The notes beneath the pieces are model-generated. The model was not told the DNA's origin. It did no database searches and was given only the letters and a program-made list of their open reading frames with translations. The position numbers and the translations under genes were made by a program. A stretch of 64,000 nucleotides of DNA from Candidatus Poribacteria bacterium (GTDB lineage: Bacteria > Poribacteria > WGA-4E > UBA9662): NCBI GenBank assembly GCA_012963885.1, contig DTUY01000420.1, forward strand, positions 22,321 through 86,320, written 5' to 3'. Each line of letters opens with the position of its first letter. Position 1 is the first letter of the stretch. Shown here in pieces: positions 45,494-54,827 of this stretch.

Positions 45494-45515
45494 CTTTGGT
45501 TGAGCTCAACCAAAG
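45494..45515. repeat. Perfect 22-bp palindrome upstream of hflX
   Basis: Half-site CTTTGGTTGAG followed by its exact reverse complement. It lies in the 329-base gap between the divergent hflX and TPR genes, 26 bases upstream of the hflX start. No T-run follows on either strand, so it is not a terminator. It may be an operator, or form a 9-bp hairpin in the hflX leader. The gap otherwise holds only the promoter of the TPR gene. Confidence 0.85.
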
Positions 45516-45717
45516 CTTAGAAATATTCCGCATTCATTAATTCTCTCAAGGTAAAGTATTCAATAATCCAACTAGCAACCTTCCTGATGAAGAAAGCTGT
45601 TTCCAAAATTATATTTATTTTTGTGGATTTTTGTCAACTCATTTATGCTATCTCGGATACTTTAGTACTGCTCTTGTCACCTAACAAAATCCCTGCGAAA
45701 TAACTTGATTTTTTGCC

Positions 45718-45746
45718 TTGCAAAAAAAAAACAGATATGCTAATCT
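45718..45746 (+). promoter_or_regulatory. Promoter of the TPR-flagellar operon
   Basis: TTGCAA (45718-45723), 17-base spacer containing an A10 tract, then TAATCT (45741-45746) preceded by TGC, an extended -10. It lies 51 bases before the TPR protein start. The next genes run without a clear break, so it may serve the whole flagellar cluster. No sigma-54 or sigma-28 consensus was seen here. Confidence 0.6.
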
Positions 45747-45797
45747 ATATACCCCGGTTTTGCCGGTACTAAATGTCTGTTCAGTTCCAGAGGTCCA

Positions 45798-48128
45798 ATG
45801 AATCAGTTTGCTCGCCTGCGAGAATCTACGCCTCCGAAAATAGCGCTTGCTGTGTTGCTTTCTTGTCTATGTTCTTTTCAAGCTTTTGCTGATTATAGTG
45901 TGCGTGATATTAGGCAGTTTGAGGCTGAATTCAGACGTACGGATCGGGAATTTATTCGCTTGCTAAAACAGGCGATTAATCATCGCCTCTACCTCATGGG
46001 CGAGCAAGACACGAGTCCATTTGCTCGTGCTTCCTACGCTCGGAATCTGTTGGACGAGGACACTGGCGCTCGTGCTAATCTTTTTCCCAATAGACTTGGG
46101 AAAGCCGACAACCAATTTCTGGATCTCTTCTATGCTCCCAAACATACTGACAGAAAAGCCTTAATTTTTGATGAATCAAGATCTATTCTGAATGAGTACA
46201 GGCATCTGGCTGATATTGCTACCCCGCTAGAAACTGCTGATATTCACGAGTATGTACGGGTTCTTCCAAAACCCAATTCTGTAAAAAAAATTTATAGTGC
46301 GATTATTGATCGGTTTCAGGATCTTGTATCGATTCGTGATCTGAAGGTATATTTGTCAATCGTCGAGTCCATCGAAGATACAGTCAGTGACCCAGGTGAC
46401 TTGAATCCATTAAGTATGGTGCGTGAAGATTTCCGTGTCTCTGAATATGGGCCTATGGAAAATCAAGAAGAATTGTTCGGCTTCAAGCGGGTCATTATGA
46501 GTGATAACTTGGCTGCACTCGAACTAACGCGTAGCTCGTTCCTGCTGGCTCTCGACAACAATAGAAATAGCAAATACGTACCTCATGCACGCTACAGGAT
46601 TGGAGACATTTTAGTTGAACAAACAAGAGTTTTGCTTTACAACCTGAAAGATGCAGAAGCTGCAGAAGCAAAATTAACTGAGGCTATCGAATGGTATCGT
46701 GGTACTGCACTGGGGATACATCCACAATTTTCACACGCTGAATATGTGTTGTTTTGGTTAGCCCAGCTTGATTATGACAAAGGAAATGTTGTTAATGCTC
46801 AGCGGTCCTACGAAAGACTTGTTGGAAGTTTTCCTAAAAACAGCGGCCCTTTAAAATTGGCAGAAAACGCAATTTTCATGCAGAGTATTTGCAATGCTGA
46901 CCTCGGCCACTTTGTAGATGCAAGGAATCAATTGAGTGATTTACTCACCTTGGGATCTGGACTCTTTAGGCGGGTTGCACAGACGCAACTCTCTAGATTT
47001 GGGTTGCCTGTCTTCTTGTTCTCCATCCCAGATATTGATGCTAGTATTTTCGATTCGGAAGAAGATGTTACAGATGTGTTGATAAAAAAATTTGGTGAGT
47101 CCGGTGTGTTGCTTTCGAAGGATTTTGTTGAAGTTAAAGTTTTTCACACCAATCATACCTTGATTGTGATAGACTCAGCAACCAACCATATATATAACGT
47201 TTCTAAGTCCAGAGACTCAGATGTAGTGGGAAATACAGAACAGGAAAAAATTAAGCTTGATGTTCAATTGGTCAGCCCTTTTGGCAGTGCCGGTCTGGTT
47301 TCTAGTCAATATGCGAATGGGTTTAATAAGCTAAGTGCAAATCCGAGTCGACAAACTCTTGAATCCATTGTCGTTTCAGCTGATGTCTTGTATGAAACAG
47401 GGGATTTTACTGGAGCCATTCTTACCTACGAAAAAGCAATTGATTTATACAAGCGTCTCTCCCAAGACTTGAGCCGTAATAAAAGTTTCACTTATTTGCG
47501 GCAACTTGATGAATGGTATTATCAAGCACTGCTCAATCTGAGTCGGTGTTACTACAAACTTAGAAACCTTGATATGTGTATTGCAAACTTGAATCAATTG
47601 TTGCAAGAGGGGACAGAACAGAATGTTGTATCCCCAGCAGTGCTGAGGGATGTATATCTTTTACGTGGGGATAGCTACTACCTCGAAGCGGCGAAGGACC
47701 GGGAAACCACGGGCCAAAATGGTGTAACCTACAGTGAAAATCATATAGAGAATCATGAGCAGGTTATTAGATCGTATGAACAGGTGAAAAATGAGTTTCC
47801 CCCATTAAGTCTGAATCGAAATAATCGCCTAGTAAGCATGTACATAGCTTTGGATGTACAGGAAAAAGCAATCGATTTGGTTAAAGACCAAATCGAACAT
47901 CTCAAATCTACTAAAATGATGAGAGAAAAAGTTCGACAAGCAGAACTAGATTTGAGTTATCGTATGCTGGGTGCAATTTACTGGAGTATTGAAGACCATG
48001 ACAAAGCAGTTTCAGCCTATAATCAGGTTCAAAGTGGGGATGGTTATAATGCGGACGTTAAAGATCTCGTTGTTCAAATTCAGGATCTCCAATCAAAACT
48101 GGAACAAATACAAAATTTAAATAATTAG
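45798..48128 (+). CDS. Secreted TPR-repeat protein at the head of the flagellar operon
   Basis: 776 residues, with a signal peptide (IALAVLLSCLCSFQAFADY). Most of the rest is helical with TPR-like pairs, e.g. NSKYVPHARYRIGDILVEQT and AEYVLFWLAQLDYDKGNVVNAQRSYERLVGSFPK (residues ~250-340), then LDEWYYQALLNLSRCYYKLRNLDMCIANLNQLL and LSYRMLGAIYWSIEDHDKAVSAYNQV near the end. A middle part (~415-510) is not TPR-like and rich in beta residues. Function unknown; position and secretion suggest a periplasmic or outer-membrane partner of the flagellum. AGAGG precedes the ATG. Confidence 0.7.
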   Translation: MNQFARLRESTPPKIALAVLLSCLCSFQAFADYSVRDIRQFEAEFRRTDREFIRLLKQAINHRLYLMGEQDTSPFARASYARNLLDEDTGARANLFPNRLGKADNQFLDLFYAPKHTDRKALIFDESRSILNEYRHLADIATPLETADIHEYVRVLPKPNSVKKIYSAIIDRFQDLVSIRDLKVYLSIVESIEDTVSDPGDLNPLSMVREDFRVSEYGPMENQEELFGFKRVIMSDNLAALELTRSSFLLALDNNRNSKYVPHARYRIGDILVEQTRVLLYNLKDAEAAEAKLTEAIEWYRGTALGIHPQFSHAEYVLFWLAQLDYDKGNVVNAQRSYERLVGSFPKNSGPLKLAENAIFMQSICNADLGHFVDARNQLSDLLTLGSGLFRRVAQTQLSRFGLPVFLFSIPDIDASIFDSEEDVTDVLIKKFGESGVLLSKDFVEVKVFHTNHTLIVIDSATNHIYNVSKSRDSDVVGNTEQEKIKLDVQLVSPFGSAGLVSSQYANGFNKLSANPSRQTLESIVVSADVLYETGDFTGAILTYEKAIDLYKRLSQDLSRNKSFTYLRQLDEWYYQALLNLSRCYYKLRNLDMCIANLNQLLQEGTEQNVVSPAVLRDVYLLRGDSYYLEAAKDRETTGQNGVTYSENHIENHEQVIRSYEQVKNEFPPLSLNRNNRLVSMYIALDVQEKAIDLVKDQIEHLKSTKMMREKVRQAELDLSYRMLGAIYWSIEDHDKAVSAYNQVQSGDGYNADVKDLVVQIQDLQSKLEQIQNLNN

Positions 48129-48132
48129 TGGA

Positions 48133-48606
48133 TTGAGTTCCGTGTTGTTAGATAAAGTAATGGCAGATACCGAAACGCAGATTGGGATTGCTGATCAGAT
48201 TGTTGAAATTTCTTTAAGGCAGCAGCGAGTTTTGGATGATAACAATCTGGATGATTTCATTGAGTTGGGAAGAGAGCGTGGTGATTTGATACAGTATTTG
48301 GACACGATACAGAATTCAGCCAAAGCTAGCCTCGATATAATCATTAATGATGAAGTCGCATCCATTGGTATCGTGGGCTTAGAAGAAAAATTGGCTGAAC
48401 TTGAACAGAAAATGGCCAGAATTATTGAAATCGATCGAGGAAACAAAAAGGTAATATACGCAAAAATTGGTGTTGTGAATCCTAATTTGGAACTGTCACC
48501 CGTACTTGTGGGACACGCCCATGATAGGTACAATAAGACAAGAGATACGGATCAGGAAATTCTGAATCAAACACGGCGTGCCAAATACATCGATTCTAAG
48601 GGGTAG
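48133..48606 (+). CDS. Small helical protein, possible flagellar export chaperone (FlgN/FliT-like)
   Basis: 157 residues, all helical and charged (VMADTETQIGIADQIVEISLRQQRVLDDNNLDDFIELGRERGDLIQYLDTIQ, then LEEKLAELEQKMARIIEIDRGNKKVIYAKIG). Such small helical proteins at this place in flagellar operons are often FlgN or FliT chaperones, but the sequence match is weak. Starts at TTG 48133, GTG 48142 and ATG 48160 are all possible and none has a strong ribosome site. It lies 4 bases after the TPR gene. Confidence 0.5.
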   Translation: MSSVLLDKVMADTETQIGIADQIVEISLRQQRVLDDNNLDDFIELGRERGDLIQYLDTIQNSAKASLDIIINDEVASIGIVGLEEKLAELEQKMARIIEIDRGNKKVIYAKIGVVNPNLELSPVLVGHAHDRYNKTRDTDQEILNQTRRAKYIDSKG

Positions 48607-48643
48607 ATTTCGTCCTTAGATTCAGCCAAAGGAGAATTAAAAT

Positions 48644-49057
48644 TTGAACTTGTTTTCAGGAGTTGTCCCAGTTGCTCTGAAGCACTCGCTTAACGGAACG
48701 CTATTAAGGCACAAAGCTATTGCTCACAATATAGCAAATGTAAATACACCTAAGTTTAAGCGTGTGGATGTTGAATTTAAATCACAACTTAAGGCTGCAA
48801 TTCGCCAGTCTTCTAAAACTTCGGTTCATACTCCAAAAACACATCTTGGCCATATTCCAATCGATCCATCAAAGTTAGCTCGTGTTACCCCGCGGACATA
48901 TCAGCAAGGTGATACATCCCTTCGAATTGACCAGAATAACGTTGATATTGATGTGGAGATGGGAACGCTTGCCGTGAATACTATGGAATATAATGTTTTA
49001 GTTCGATTGATTACTGATTATTACCAAAAACTTGCTATGGTGATTCGCACTAGGTAA
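48644..49057 (+). CDS. flgB: Flagellar basal-body rod protein FlgB
   Basis: 137 residues. LKHSLNGTLLRHKAIAHNIANVNTPKFKRVDVEFKSQL is the N-terminal rod motif and IDQNNVDIDVEMGTLAVNTMEYNVLVRLITDYYQKLAMVI is the C-terminal helix pair. The start is a TTG with AAAGGAG 9 bases upstream. FlgC, which usually follows, is missing; fliE comes next. Confidence 0.93.
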   Translation: MNLFSGVVPVALKHSLNGTLLRHKAIAHNIANVNTPKFKRVDVEFKSQLKAAIRQSSKTSVHTPKTHLGHIPIDPSKLARVTPRTYQQGDTSLRIDQNNVDIDVEMGTLAVNTMEYNVLVRLITDYYQKLAMVIRTR

Positions 49058-49101
49058 TGCTTAGATAACCTTTACTGTTGACAAACTGAGAGTTTAAAAT
49101 T

Positions 49102-49422
49102 ATGGTTATTCATCCCATTCAACTGTTGATGCCTGCAGAAGGAAACATTGGTGTGAAATCGATTGATGTCGCCCCGGTATACTCAAATTTTTCATCGTCG
49201 GGTGTTAGCTTCAAGAAACTGTTGCAGAATAATCTGAATAAAGTGAATGAAATGCAGCTGTTATCACATCAGGAAAGTATTAAATTCGCAACAGGTGAAT
49301 CTGATAATCTACATGAATTGATGATTACGCTAGAAGAAGCCAAGCTTGCGTTACAATTGGCTGTTGAGATTCGTAACAAAATCCTTGATGCTTATCAAGA
49401 GATTTTACGTATGCAAATTTAG
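49102..49422 (+). CDS. fliE: Flagellar hook-basal body protein FliE
   Basis: 106 residues, normal length. FKKLLQNNLNKVNEMQLLSHQESIKFATGESDNLHELMITLEEAKLALQLAVEIRNKILDAYQEILRMQI matches FliE, which joins the MS ring to the rod. It stands directly between flgB and fliF. A 123-base gap follows in which I see no convincing promoter. Confidence 0.93.
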   Translation: MVIHPIQLLMPAEGNIGVKSIDVAPVYSNFSSSGVSFKKLLQNNLNKVNEMQLLSHQESIKFATGESDNLHELMITLEEAKLALQLAVEIRNKILDAYQEILRMQI

Positions 49423-49545
49423 ATTTATCCTGATTTTCTGCGTTCTCGAGTATTGTTTTCACCTATGGTTAATCGTGATGTACATTTACAGGGCTATCCC
49501 ATATTGATAAATACTTTAAAGTTGTTGAAATTGGGGAGATGATTA

Positions 49546-51417
49546 ATGCGTGAATTTCTTCAGAATCTAACCAATCAAGCGAGTAGCCGCTGGGACGGAT
49601 TGAGTCAGCCTTGGCGGCTTGCTTTGGTTGGAGTTGTTGTCGCTCTCATACTTTCATTGGTGGTTTCGTTAGTTTTGTTGCGAGGTGGTGATTATGTAAC
49701 TCTTTATAGTGGATTGATTGACCAAGACCGTGGAGTCCTAGCTCATGCTCTTAATCAACAGAACATCGATTATAAATTGACTGATGATGAAATTCAGGTT
49801 CGAGTTCAGGATATTGACGAAGCCAGAAGAATTTCGACCATGACTCGATTGAGTGGCGGTATTGGAATGTTCGGCGAAAGAACACTGAAGAGGAAAGGAG
49901 ACCGTGGCTATGAAATCTTAGCGCCTGGGGCGTTGCGGATGATGTCGCGCGATGAATTCCGCGAATTTAAAAGGCAAGCACTTGAAGGCGAATTGGAAAG
50001 GACTCTTAGTACTTTTGCTGGTATACGCGCCGTGGCTGTAAAATTGAGTGTTCCCGAACCCCAACCTTTTGTCAGGGATCAAGTGAAACCCACGGCGTCT
50101 GTTACTTTGGAACTCATGGTGAGTGGTATGGATAACGGTGGTCTAGGCATAAACACAATCAAAGCGATGCAACGCGTGGTAGCTTATAGTGTTTCAGGTC
50201 TGCAACCGGAGAATGTTCATGTAGTTGATCAGGATGGGATTTACGATTCAGAAGAATTGGTTAAAACAAATCAAACATCAGTCGATAAAAGCGCTGAGGT
50301 CCTTAGTCTTAAAGCTCAATACGAAAATTATTATTTGAAGAAGGCACGTAAAGCTATCGCAATCTACGAAGATCGCGTGCGAATTGCAGGCCTAGAGGTT
50401 GAAGTCAGTTTGACTGATACGAAAACGCTCACGTCAGCATTTAAGCCTTCGATGGCTGAGGAAGGGACAGGAGTGGTTAGAAGTAAACTGACAGAACGTG
50501 AATCTTTCGAGGGAGAAGGATCCGCACCTGGAGGTTCACCAGGAGTTGAAAGCAACTTGTTCCCACCTGAATACCAAACTGCTGGTTCTGGATCAGGTCC
50601 TTCTACTTATGACAGGAGTAAAGAGATTGTCAATTACGAAATGGATCAAATTACAACTGAGGAAACCTCAACCCCAAGCGCGATTGTCAAGTCAGCTGCG
50701 GTTGTAGTTGATTTTTCACTTCAGGATGAAGTTGAAGCTATCAAGAATATTATTGCCAACACACTGGGACTGGCTCCAGACGTGACCGGGCTGAATGACA
50801 AAATATCGATTCAACTCACGCAATTTCCCGTTGTTAAAGATATTCAGGAAGCTATTCAGGAACTACCGCCTCCGGTGTGGGTGCAATTGGCACAGATGAT
50901 TGTACTGGCTGTTGTTTTGATTGCTATCTTGATTTTCCTGCGTTCCTGGCTTGCTCGCCCAACATCATCGCAAGAAATGGCTGATCAGCCACCGACAGTT
51001 CAGTTAGGAGAGGAACATTTACCAAAGGGGCTTACTGTCAAGGATTACATAGATCAACTCCTTAATGAGCAGTTTGCTTATATGAAGAAAGAGCATGAGG
51101 AATCACAAGAGCAAATGCAGGTTGATATTTTGCAGAAAGAAAAAGGGGAAGAGCTAGTTGCACAAAAAGAAGCTGAAGAGCATGCGCAAATTGTAGCTAT
51201 TGACGCCGAAAAGAGGGCGCAGGAAGAAGAAGTTCTGCAAGAAGAAACTGAAACTGAACGCCGCAAAGATGTTTTTGAACAGATCCGTGAGTTTGCCGAG
51301 ACCGATCCAACGGCAACGGCGGATGTTCTTAGAACTTGGTTGGTAGAAGAAGACGATAGCACATCTGAAGCTGATTCGGCCAATAGCGAGGTCTCTGAAA
51401 CAGATGAAGAGAGTTGA
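49546..51417 (+). CDS. fliF: Flagellar MS-ring protein FliF
   Basis: 623 residues that form the MS ring in the inner membrane. An N-terminal helix (LALVGVVVALILSLVVSLVLL) is followed by the ring-building domain (YVTLYSGLIDQDRGVLAHALNQQNIDYKL, RQALEGELERTLSTFAGIRAVAVKLSVPEP, ASVTLEL), and a second helix near residue 450 (WVQLAQMIVLAVVLIAILIFL). The C-terminal 150 residues are extra long, acidic and coiled-coil-like (KEHEESQEQMQVDILQKEKGEEL) and end in a FliG-binding segment (DVFEQIREFAETDPTATADVLRTWL). A GGGGAGATGATT context gives the ribosome site. Confidence 0.95.
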   Translation: MREFLQNLTNQASSRWDGLSQPWRLALVGVVVALILSLVVSLVLLRGGDYVTLYSGLIDQDRGVLAHALNQQNIDYKLTDDEIQVRVQDIDEARRISTMTRLSGGIGMFGERTLKRKGDRGYEILAPGALRMMSRDEFREFKRQALEGELERTLSTFAGIRAVAVKLSVPEPQPFVRDQVKPTASVTLELMVSGMDNGGLGINTIKAMQRVVAYSVSGLQPENVHVVDQDGIYDSEELVKTNQTSVDKSAEVLSLKAQYENYYLKKARKAIAIYEDRVRIAGLEVEVSLTDTKTLTSAFKPSMAEEGTGVVRSKLTERESFEGEGSAPGGSPGVESNLFPPEYQTAGSGSGPSTYDRSKEIVNYEMDQITTEETSTPSAIVKSAAVVVDFSLQDEVEAIKNIIANTLGLAPDVTGLNDKISIQLTQFPVVKDIQEAIQELPPPVWVQLAQMIVLAVVLIAILIFLRSWLARPTSSQEMADQPPTVQLGEEHLPKGLTVKDYIDQLLNEQFAYMKKEHEESQEQMQVDILQKEKGEELVAQKEAEEHAQIVAIDAEKRAQEEEVLQEETETERRKDVFEQIREFAETDPTATADVLRTWLVEEDDSTSEADSANSEVSETDEES

Positions 51418-51452
51418 TAAAAACATCATGAATGAATGTTAAAGGAGGAGAT

Positions 51453-52454
51453 GTGACTGGACTAAGGAAAATTGGTATTTTTTTGTTGACTTTAAAGGGA
51501 CCAATCTCAGGGGAGGTTTTTAAAAGCCTGAGTGAAAAAGAGCAGGAAAAAGTGTTAGTTGAAATTGCTTCTCCCAATCCCATTGCACCTGAGGAAAGAT
51601 CGCAGGTATTGGATGAATTTATGCACAATCTACAATCAGCGGGTACCTATGCCAGTGGAGGAATGGATGAAGCGCAAGATCTGTTGCAATCGGCATTTGG
51701 CAGTCTGCGTGCGGCAGAGACCATGACGGCAAAGTTAGAATCAACGCTTGAAAATAAGCCGTTCGGTATGTTTAATGATGCCGATCCTGCTGAAATCTAC
51801 CAGTTTCTTGTGGCAGAGAGCCCGCAGACAATTGCCTTGGTTTTGTCAAATATCGTGCCTGATAAAGCTGGCGAAGTACTCCAGAGATTTCAATCGCGGA
51901 TGCGTTCCCAAATCGCTGGCAAGATTGCGACTATGGAGGCCATGAGTCCTGAGGCAGTTCAGGAAGTTGAAAATGTCTTGGTATCTCGGTTCAAGGGATC
52001 CTCTGGGCAAGCCCAGAAACCCACTGATGGCGCTGATATCTTGGCCAAAATGCTTAATAAGTTTGGTAATAAAGAGGATGCGGACGGCGTCATTGAATCC
52101 ATGCAACAAAAACATCCGGAGGTGGCTAATAAAATCAGAGAAGGTATGTTTACTTTTGATGATATTGTCCTGATTGACAAAATGGAGTTTCGTAATGAAA
52201 TTGTCCGGCTACCTTCGCTAAGTGAACACTTAGCAACTGCTCTAAAAGGAGCTGGTGAGGATGTTCAGAGCATGTTTTTCGATAATATGACTGAGAAACA
52301 ATCTTCCAGACTAAGAAGTAATTTATCTGAAATGGGATCTATAAAGGCCAGCGCTGTCAATGAAGCACAAAAGGCAATTTTGGAAGAGGTTCGTGAGCTT
52401 GAAGAGAGTGGTAAAATTACCATCTCACGCGACGAAGAAGAGGTATTTGAGTAA
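51453..52454 (+). CDS. fliG: Flagellar motor switch protein FliG
   Basis: Rotor protein that meets the stator. 333 residues: TGLRKIGIFLLTLKGPISGEVFKSLSEKEQEKVLVEIA at the start, PFGMFNDADPAEIYQFLVAESPQTIALVLSNIVPDKAGEVLQRF (EHPQ-like region) in the middle, and the charged torque helix (DDIVLIDKMEFRNEIVRLPS) near the end. The GTG at 51453 is chosen since an AAAGGAGG ribosome site lies 4 bases before it; an upstream ATG at 51432 would put that site inside the coding region. Confidence 0.95.
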   Translation: MTGLRKIGIFLLTLKGPISGEVFKSLSEKEQEKVLVEIASPNPIAPEERSQVLDEFMHNLQSAGTYASGGMDEAQDLLQSAFGSLRAAETMTAKLESTLENKPFGMFNDADPAEIYQFLVAESPQTIALVLSNIVPDKAGEVLQRFQSRMRSQIAGKIATMEAMSPEAVQEVENVLVSRFKGSSGQAQKPTDGADILAKMLNKFGNKEDADGVIESMQQKHPEVANKIREGMFTFDDIVLIDKMEFRNEIVRLPSLSEHLATALKGAGEDVQSMFFDNMTEKQSSRLRSNLSEMGSIKASAVNEAQKAILEEVRELEESGKITISRDEEEVFE

Positions 52455-52535
52455 GCTTTCGCATCCAATGAATTTTAAAGTGACCGTTTTCGGTCAGTCA
52501 CGGGCAAGCGTAAAACTAGATAGAGGAGTGAGTGG

Positions 52536-53456
52536 TTGGGTAGAAAGGTTTCCGGCCCAATTGAGATAGTTGAGACTGGTCTAGCTGGTCCGCAAATGAA
52601 CGCTGAGGATCTGCTTAAGGCTCAAACAGAACGATTATCCAAATTGGTCGATCTTTCACATGAACCTGCAACTGATGATTTGCCTGCACCAGTTAATTTG
52701 CAGGGACTCTATGATCAAACAGTAATAGATGCTGAAAACAAAGCTCGTCGCATCGTATCAGATGCTGAAGAAAGTGCTGTGCAAAGTAAAAACAATGCGC
52801 AGGAGCAGGCAGTCGAGATTATCCAGCTAGCTCAGCAAGAAGCAGAGAGAATCGGAAATGAAATTCGCCAGCAGGCAGATCAGGATGCTGGCGGCATTCG
52901 ACATGAAGCCTATCAAGTTGGATACCAGAGCGGTTATGAAGATGGGGAAAAAAGCAGTTATGAAGAAGGTAGCGATGCTGGTCACAGGGTTGGCTGGGAA
53001 CAAGGATACAAGGAAGGATGGTCCCAAGGTCATCAAGAATATGCAGATGCTATAGAGCAGCTAAAAGAGACGATCTCCCAAGTGGCTGCCCAACGTCACG
53101 ATTTTATTGAACAAACAGAATCTGACTTAGTTGCGTTAGTTTTTGACATAGCTGAAAAGTTAGTTCATCATCAGATTGCAAACGACGATGTAATCTACCA
53201 TACCGTAAAATCAATGTTGGAATATACCGTTGATCATGAGAAGGTATTAATTCGAGTCCATCCAGCCGAACTTGCCAAACTCGAGCCACACCGAGAAGAG
53301 TTTTTAAGCCAAGTAAAGGGAGTCGAGTTGTTAGATATCATTGAAGATTCCGGTATTGATCAAGGTGGGTGCTTATTGGAAACTAATCTCGGTACAATTG
53401 ATGCTAAAATTGACACCCAATTTGAACAGGTAAAGCAAGCATTAAACTTGGTATAA
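52536..53456 (+). CDS. fliH: Flagellar export regulator FliH
   Basis: 306 residues. A helical coiled N-terminal half (LLKAQTERLSKLVDLSHE, AENKARRIVSDAEESAVQSKNNAQEQAVEIIQLAQQEAERI) leads into the Gly-rich repeat GYQSGYEDGEKSSYEEGSDAGHRVGWEQGYKEGWSQGHQEY (GxxxG-type heptad repeats typical of FliH), then a C-terminal domain (DLVALVFDIAEKLVHHQ, VLIRVHPAELAKLE, LLDIIEDSGIDQGGCLLETNLGTIDAKIDTQ). It partners with FliI. The start is TTG with GAGGAG 7 bases upstream. Confidence 0.9.
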   Translation: MGRKVSGPIEIVETGLAGPQMNAEDLLKAQTERLSKLVDLSHEPATDDLPAPVNLQGLYDQTVIDAENKARRIVSDAEESAVQSKNNAQEQAVEIIQLAQQEAERIGNEIRQQADQDAGGIRHEAYQVGYQSGYEDGEKSSYEEGSDAGHRVGWEQGYKEGWSQGHQEYADAIEQLKETISQVAAQRHDFIEQTESDLVALVFDIAEKLVHHQIANDDVIYHTVKSMLEYTVDHEKVLIRVHPAELAKLEPHREEFLSQVKGVELLDIIEDSGIDQGGCLLETNLGTIDAKIDTQFEQVKQALNLV

Positions 53457-53477
53457 AATTAACTAAAGTTGAATGTT

Positions 53478-54827
53478 ATGACAGTTGGTCTCTCGAAATT
53501 TCGTAGTAATATTATTAACCGACGGTTGGCCCAGTTGGAGGGTAGGGTTGTTGAAATTGTTGGTTTATTGGTCAAAGCTCAGGGAATAGCATTACCAGTT
53601 GGTGAAACTTGTCTAGTTAAAAATAGGAATGGTGATATCCCAGCAGAAGTTATTGGATTTAATGAGGATCGTCATACTCTCTTGATGGTACTTGGGAATA
53701 TGGAGGGGATTTCTCCCGGTGATCGTGTAATAGCCACAGGTAAATCACCTACAGTTCGTGTAGGGAATGGGATACTTGGCCGCGTTATTGATAGCATGGG
53801 AAATCCACTGGATGATAAAGGGGGACTTGACTGGTCGAATGAGTATCCCATTTATCAGGAACCACCTCCGGCGTTAAGCAGGATGCCTGTCGATTCTGTT
53901 TTGCCAACTGGTATCCGCGCCATTGATGGTATGCTTACAGTTGGTAGAGGACAGCGAGTTGGGATCTATGGGGGGGCAGGAGTTGGTAAAAGTATTCTAA
54001 TGGGAATGATCGCCAGAAACACTGAAGCAGATATTAATGTCATTGCGTTAATCGGTGAGCGTGGCAGGGAGGTTGGGAATTTCGTTAGAAGTGTTCTAGG
54101 CGAAGAAGGTTTGAAGCGTTCTGTAGTTGTTGCTGCCACTTCCGATCAGCCAGCGCTAATGCGGATACGTGGTGCGTTTGTTGCTATGGCGGTTGCTGAG
54201 TATTTCCGGGATCAAGGCAAGAGTGTCATGCTTATGATGGACTCTGTTACGCGTATGGCAATGGCACAACGTGAAGTGGGCATGACTGTCGGGGAACCAC
54301 CGACAACCCGAGGTTACACACCGTCAGTTTTTTCAATGTTGCCCAAACTCATGGAGCGGGCAGGAACATCAGATCAGCAAGGAAGTATAACAGGGTTTTA
54401 CACTGTTCTTGTGGAAGGAGATGATATGATGGAACCGATTACCGACGCGACTCGTGCAATTCTGGATGGTCATATTGTCCTCTCGCGAGAATTGGCTTCT
54501 CAGGGGCACTATCCAGCGATTGATATTTTGGAAAGCATAAGCCGATTGATGGTGGATATTGTTCCCAAGGCACATCAAAATGTCGCCGATGCGTTGCGTG
54601 AATTGCTGGCGATCTATAGGGAAAATCAGACACTGATCAACATTGGACTTTATCGTAAAGGAACAAACCCTGATATTGATATTGCAATCGATTATCGTAA
54701 TGAAATTCTTAATTTTCTTCGGCAGGAGATGATGGAAAAAGTGGAATATGAGGATTTGCTTACGCACCTGTATGAAATTTTTCCAGATATAGCAAATGAA
54801 GAAAATGTAGCAAATGAAGAAATATAA
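53478..54827 (+). CDS. fliI: Flagellum-specific ATPase FliI
   Basis: 449 residues, an F1-beta-like ATPase of flagellar protein export. Walker A GGAGVGKS is at 165-172 (VGIYGGAGVGKSILMGMIARNT), with IALIGERGREVGNFV and VMLMMDSVTRMAMAQREVG (Walker B) after it, and GYTPSVFSMLPKLMERAG near 280. ATG at 53478 is preferred; a TTG three codons upstream is in frame. It overlaps fliJ by 14 bases. Confidence 0.95.
   Translation: MTVGLSKFRSNIINRRLAQLEGRVVEIVGLLVKAQGIALPVGETCLVKNRNGDIPAEVIGFNEDRHTLLMVLGNMEGISPGDRVIATGKSPTVRVGNGILGRVIDSMGNPLDDKGGLDWSNEYPIYQEPPPALSRMPVDSVLPTGIRAIDGMLTVGRGQRVGIYGGAGVGKSILMGMIARNTEADINVIALIGERGREVGNFVRSVLGEEGLKRSVVVAATSDQPALMRIRGAFVAMAVAEYFRDQGKSVMLMMDSVTRMAMAQREVGMTVGEPPTTRGYTPSVFSMLPKLMERAGTSDQQGSITGFYTVLVEGDDMMEPITDATRAILDGHIVLSRELASQGHYPAIDILESISRLMVDIVPKAHQNVADALRELLAIYRENQTLINIGLYRKGTNPDIDIAIDYRNEILNFLRQEMMEKVEYEDLLTHLYEIFPDIANEENVANEEI

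Noticed and set aside
45724..45733. A10 tract in the spacer of the flagellar promoter
   Set aside because: Homopolymer tracts in promoter spacers are common; no separate function is needed to explain it.
45750..45768. Short inverted repeat CCGG-TTTTG-CCGG in the TPR gene leader
   Set aside because: Only 4 bp per arm; too short to support.
52481..52496. Hairpin TGACCG-TTTT-CGGTCA between fliG and fliH
   Set aside because: Six-bp stem with no T-run and short; could be chance or processing, not enough for a terminator call.
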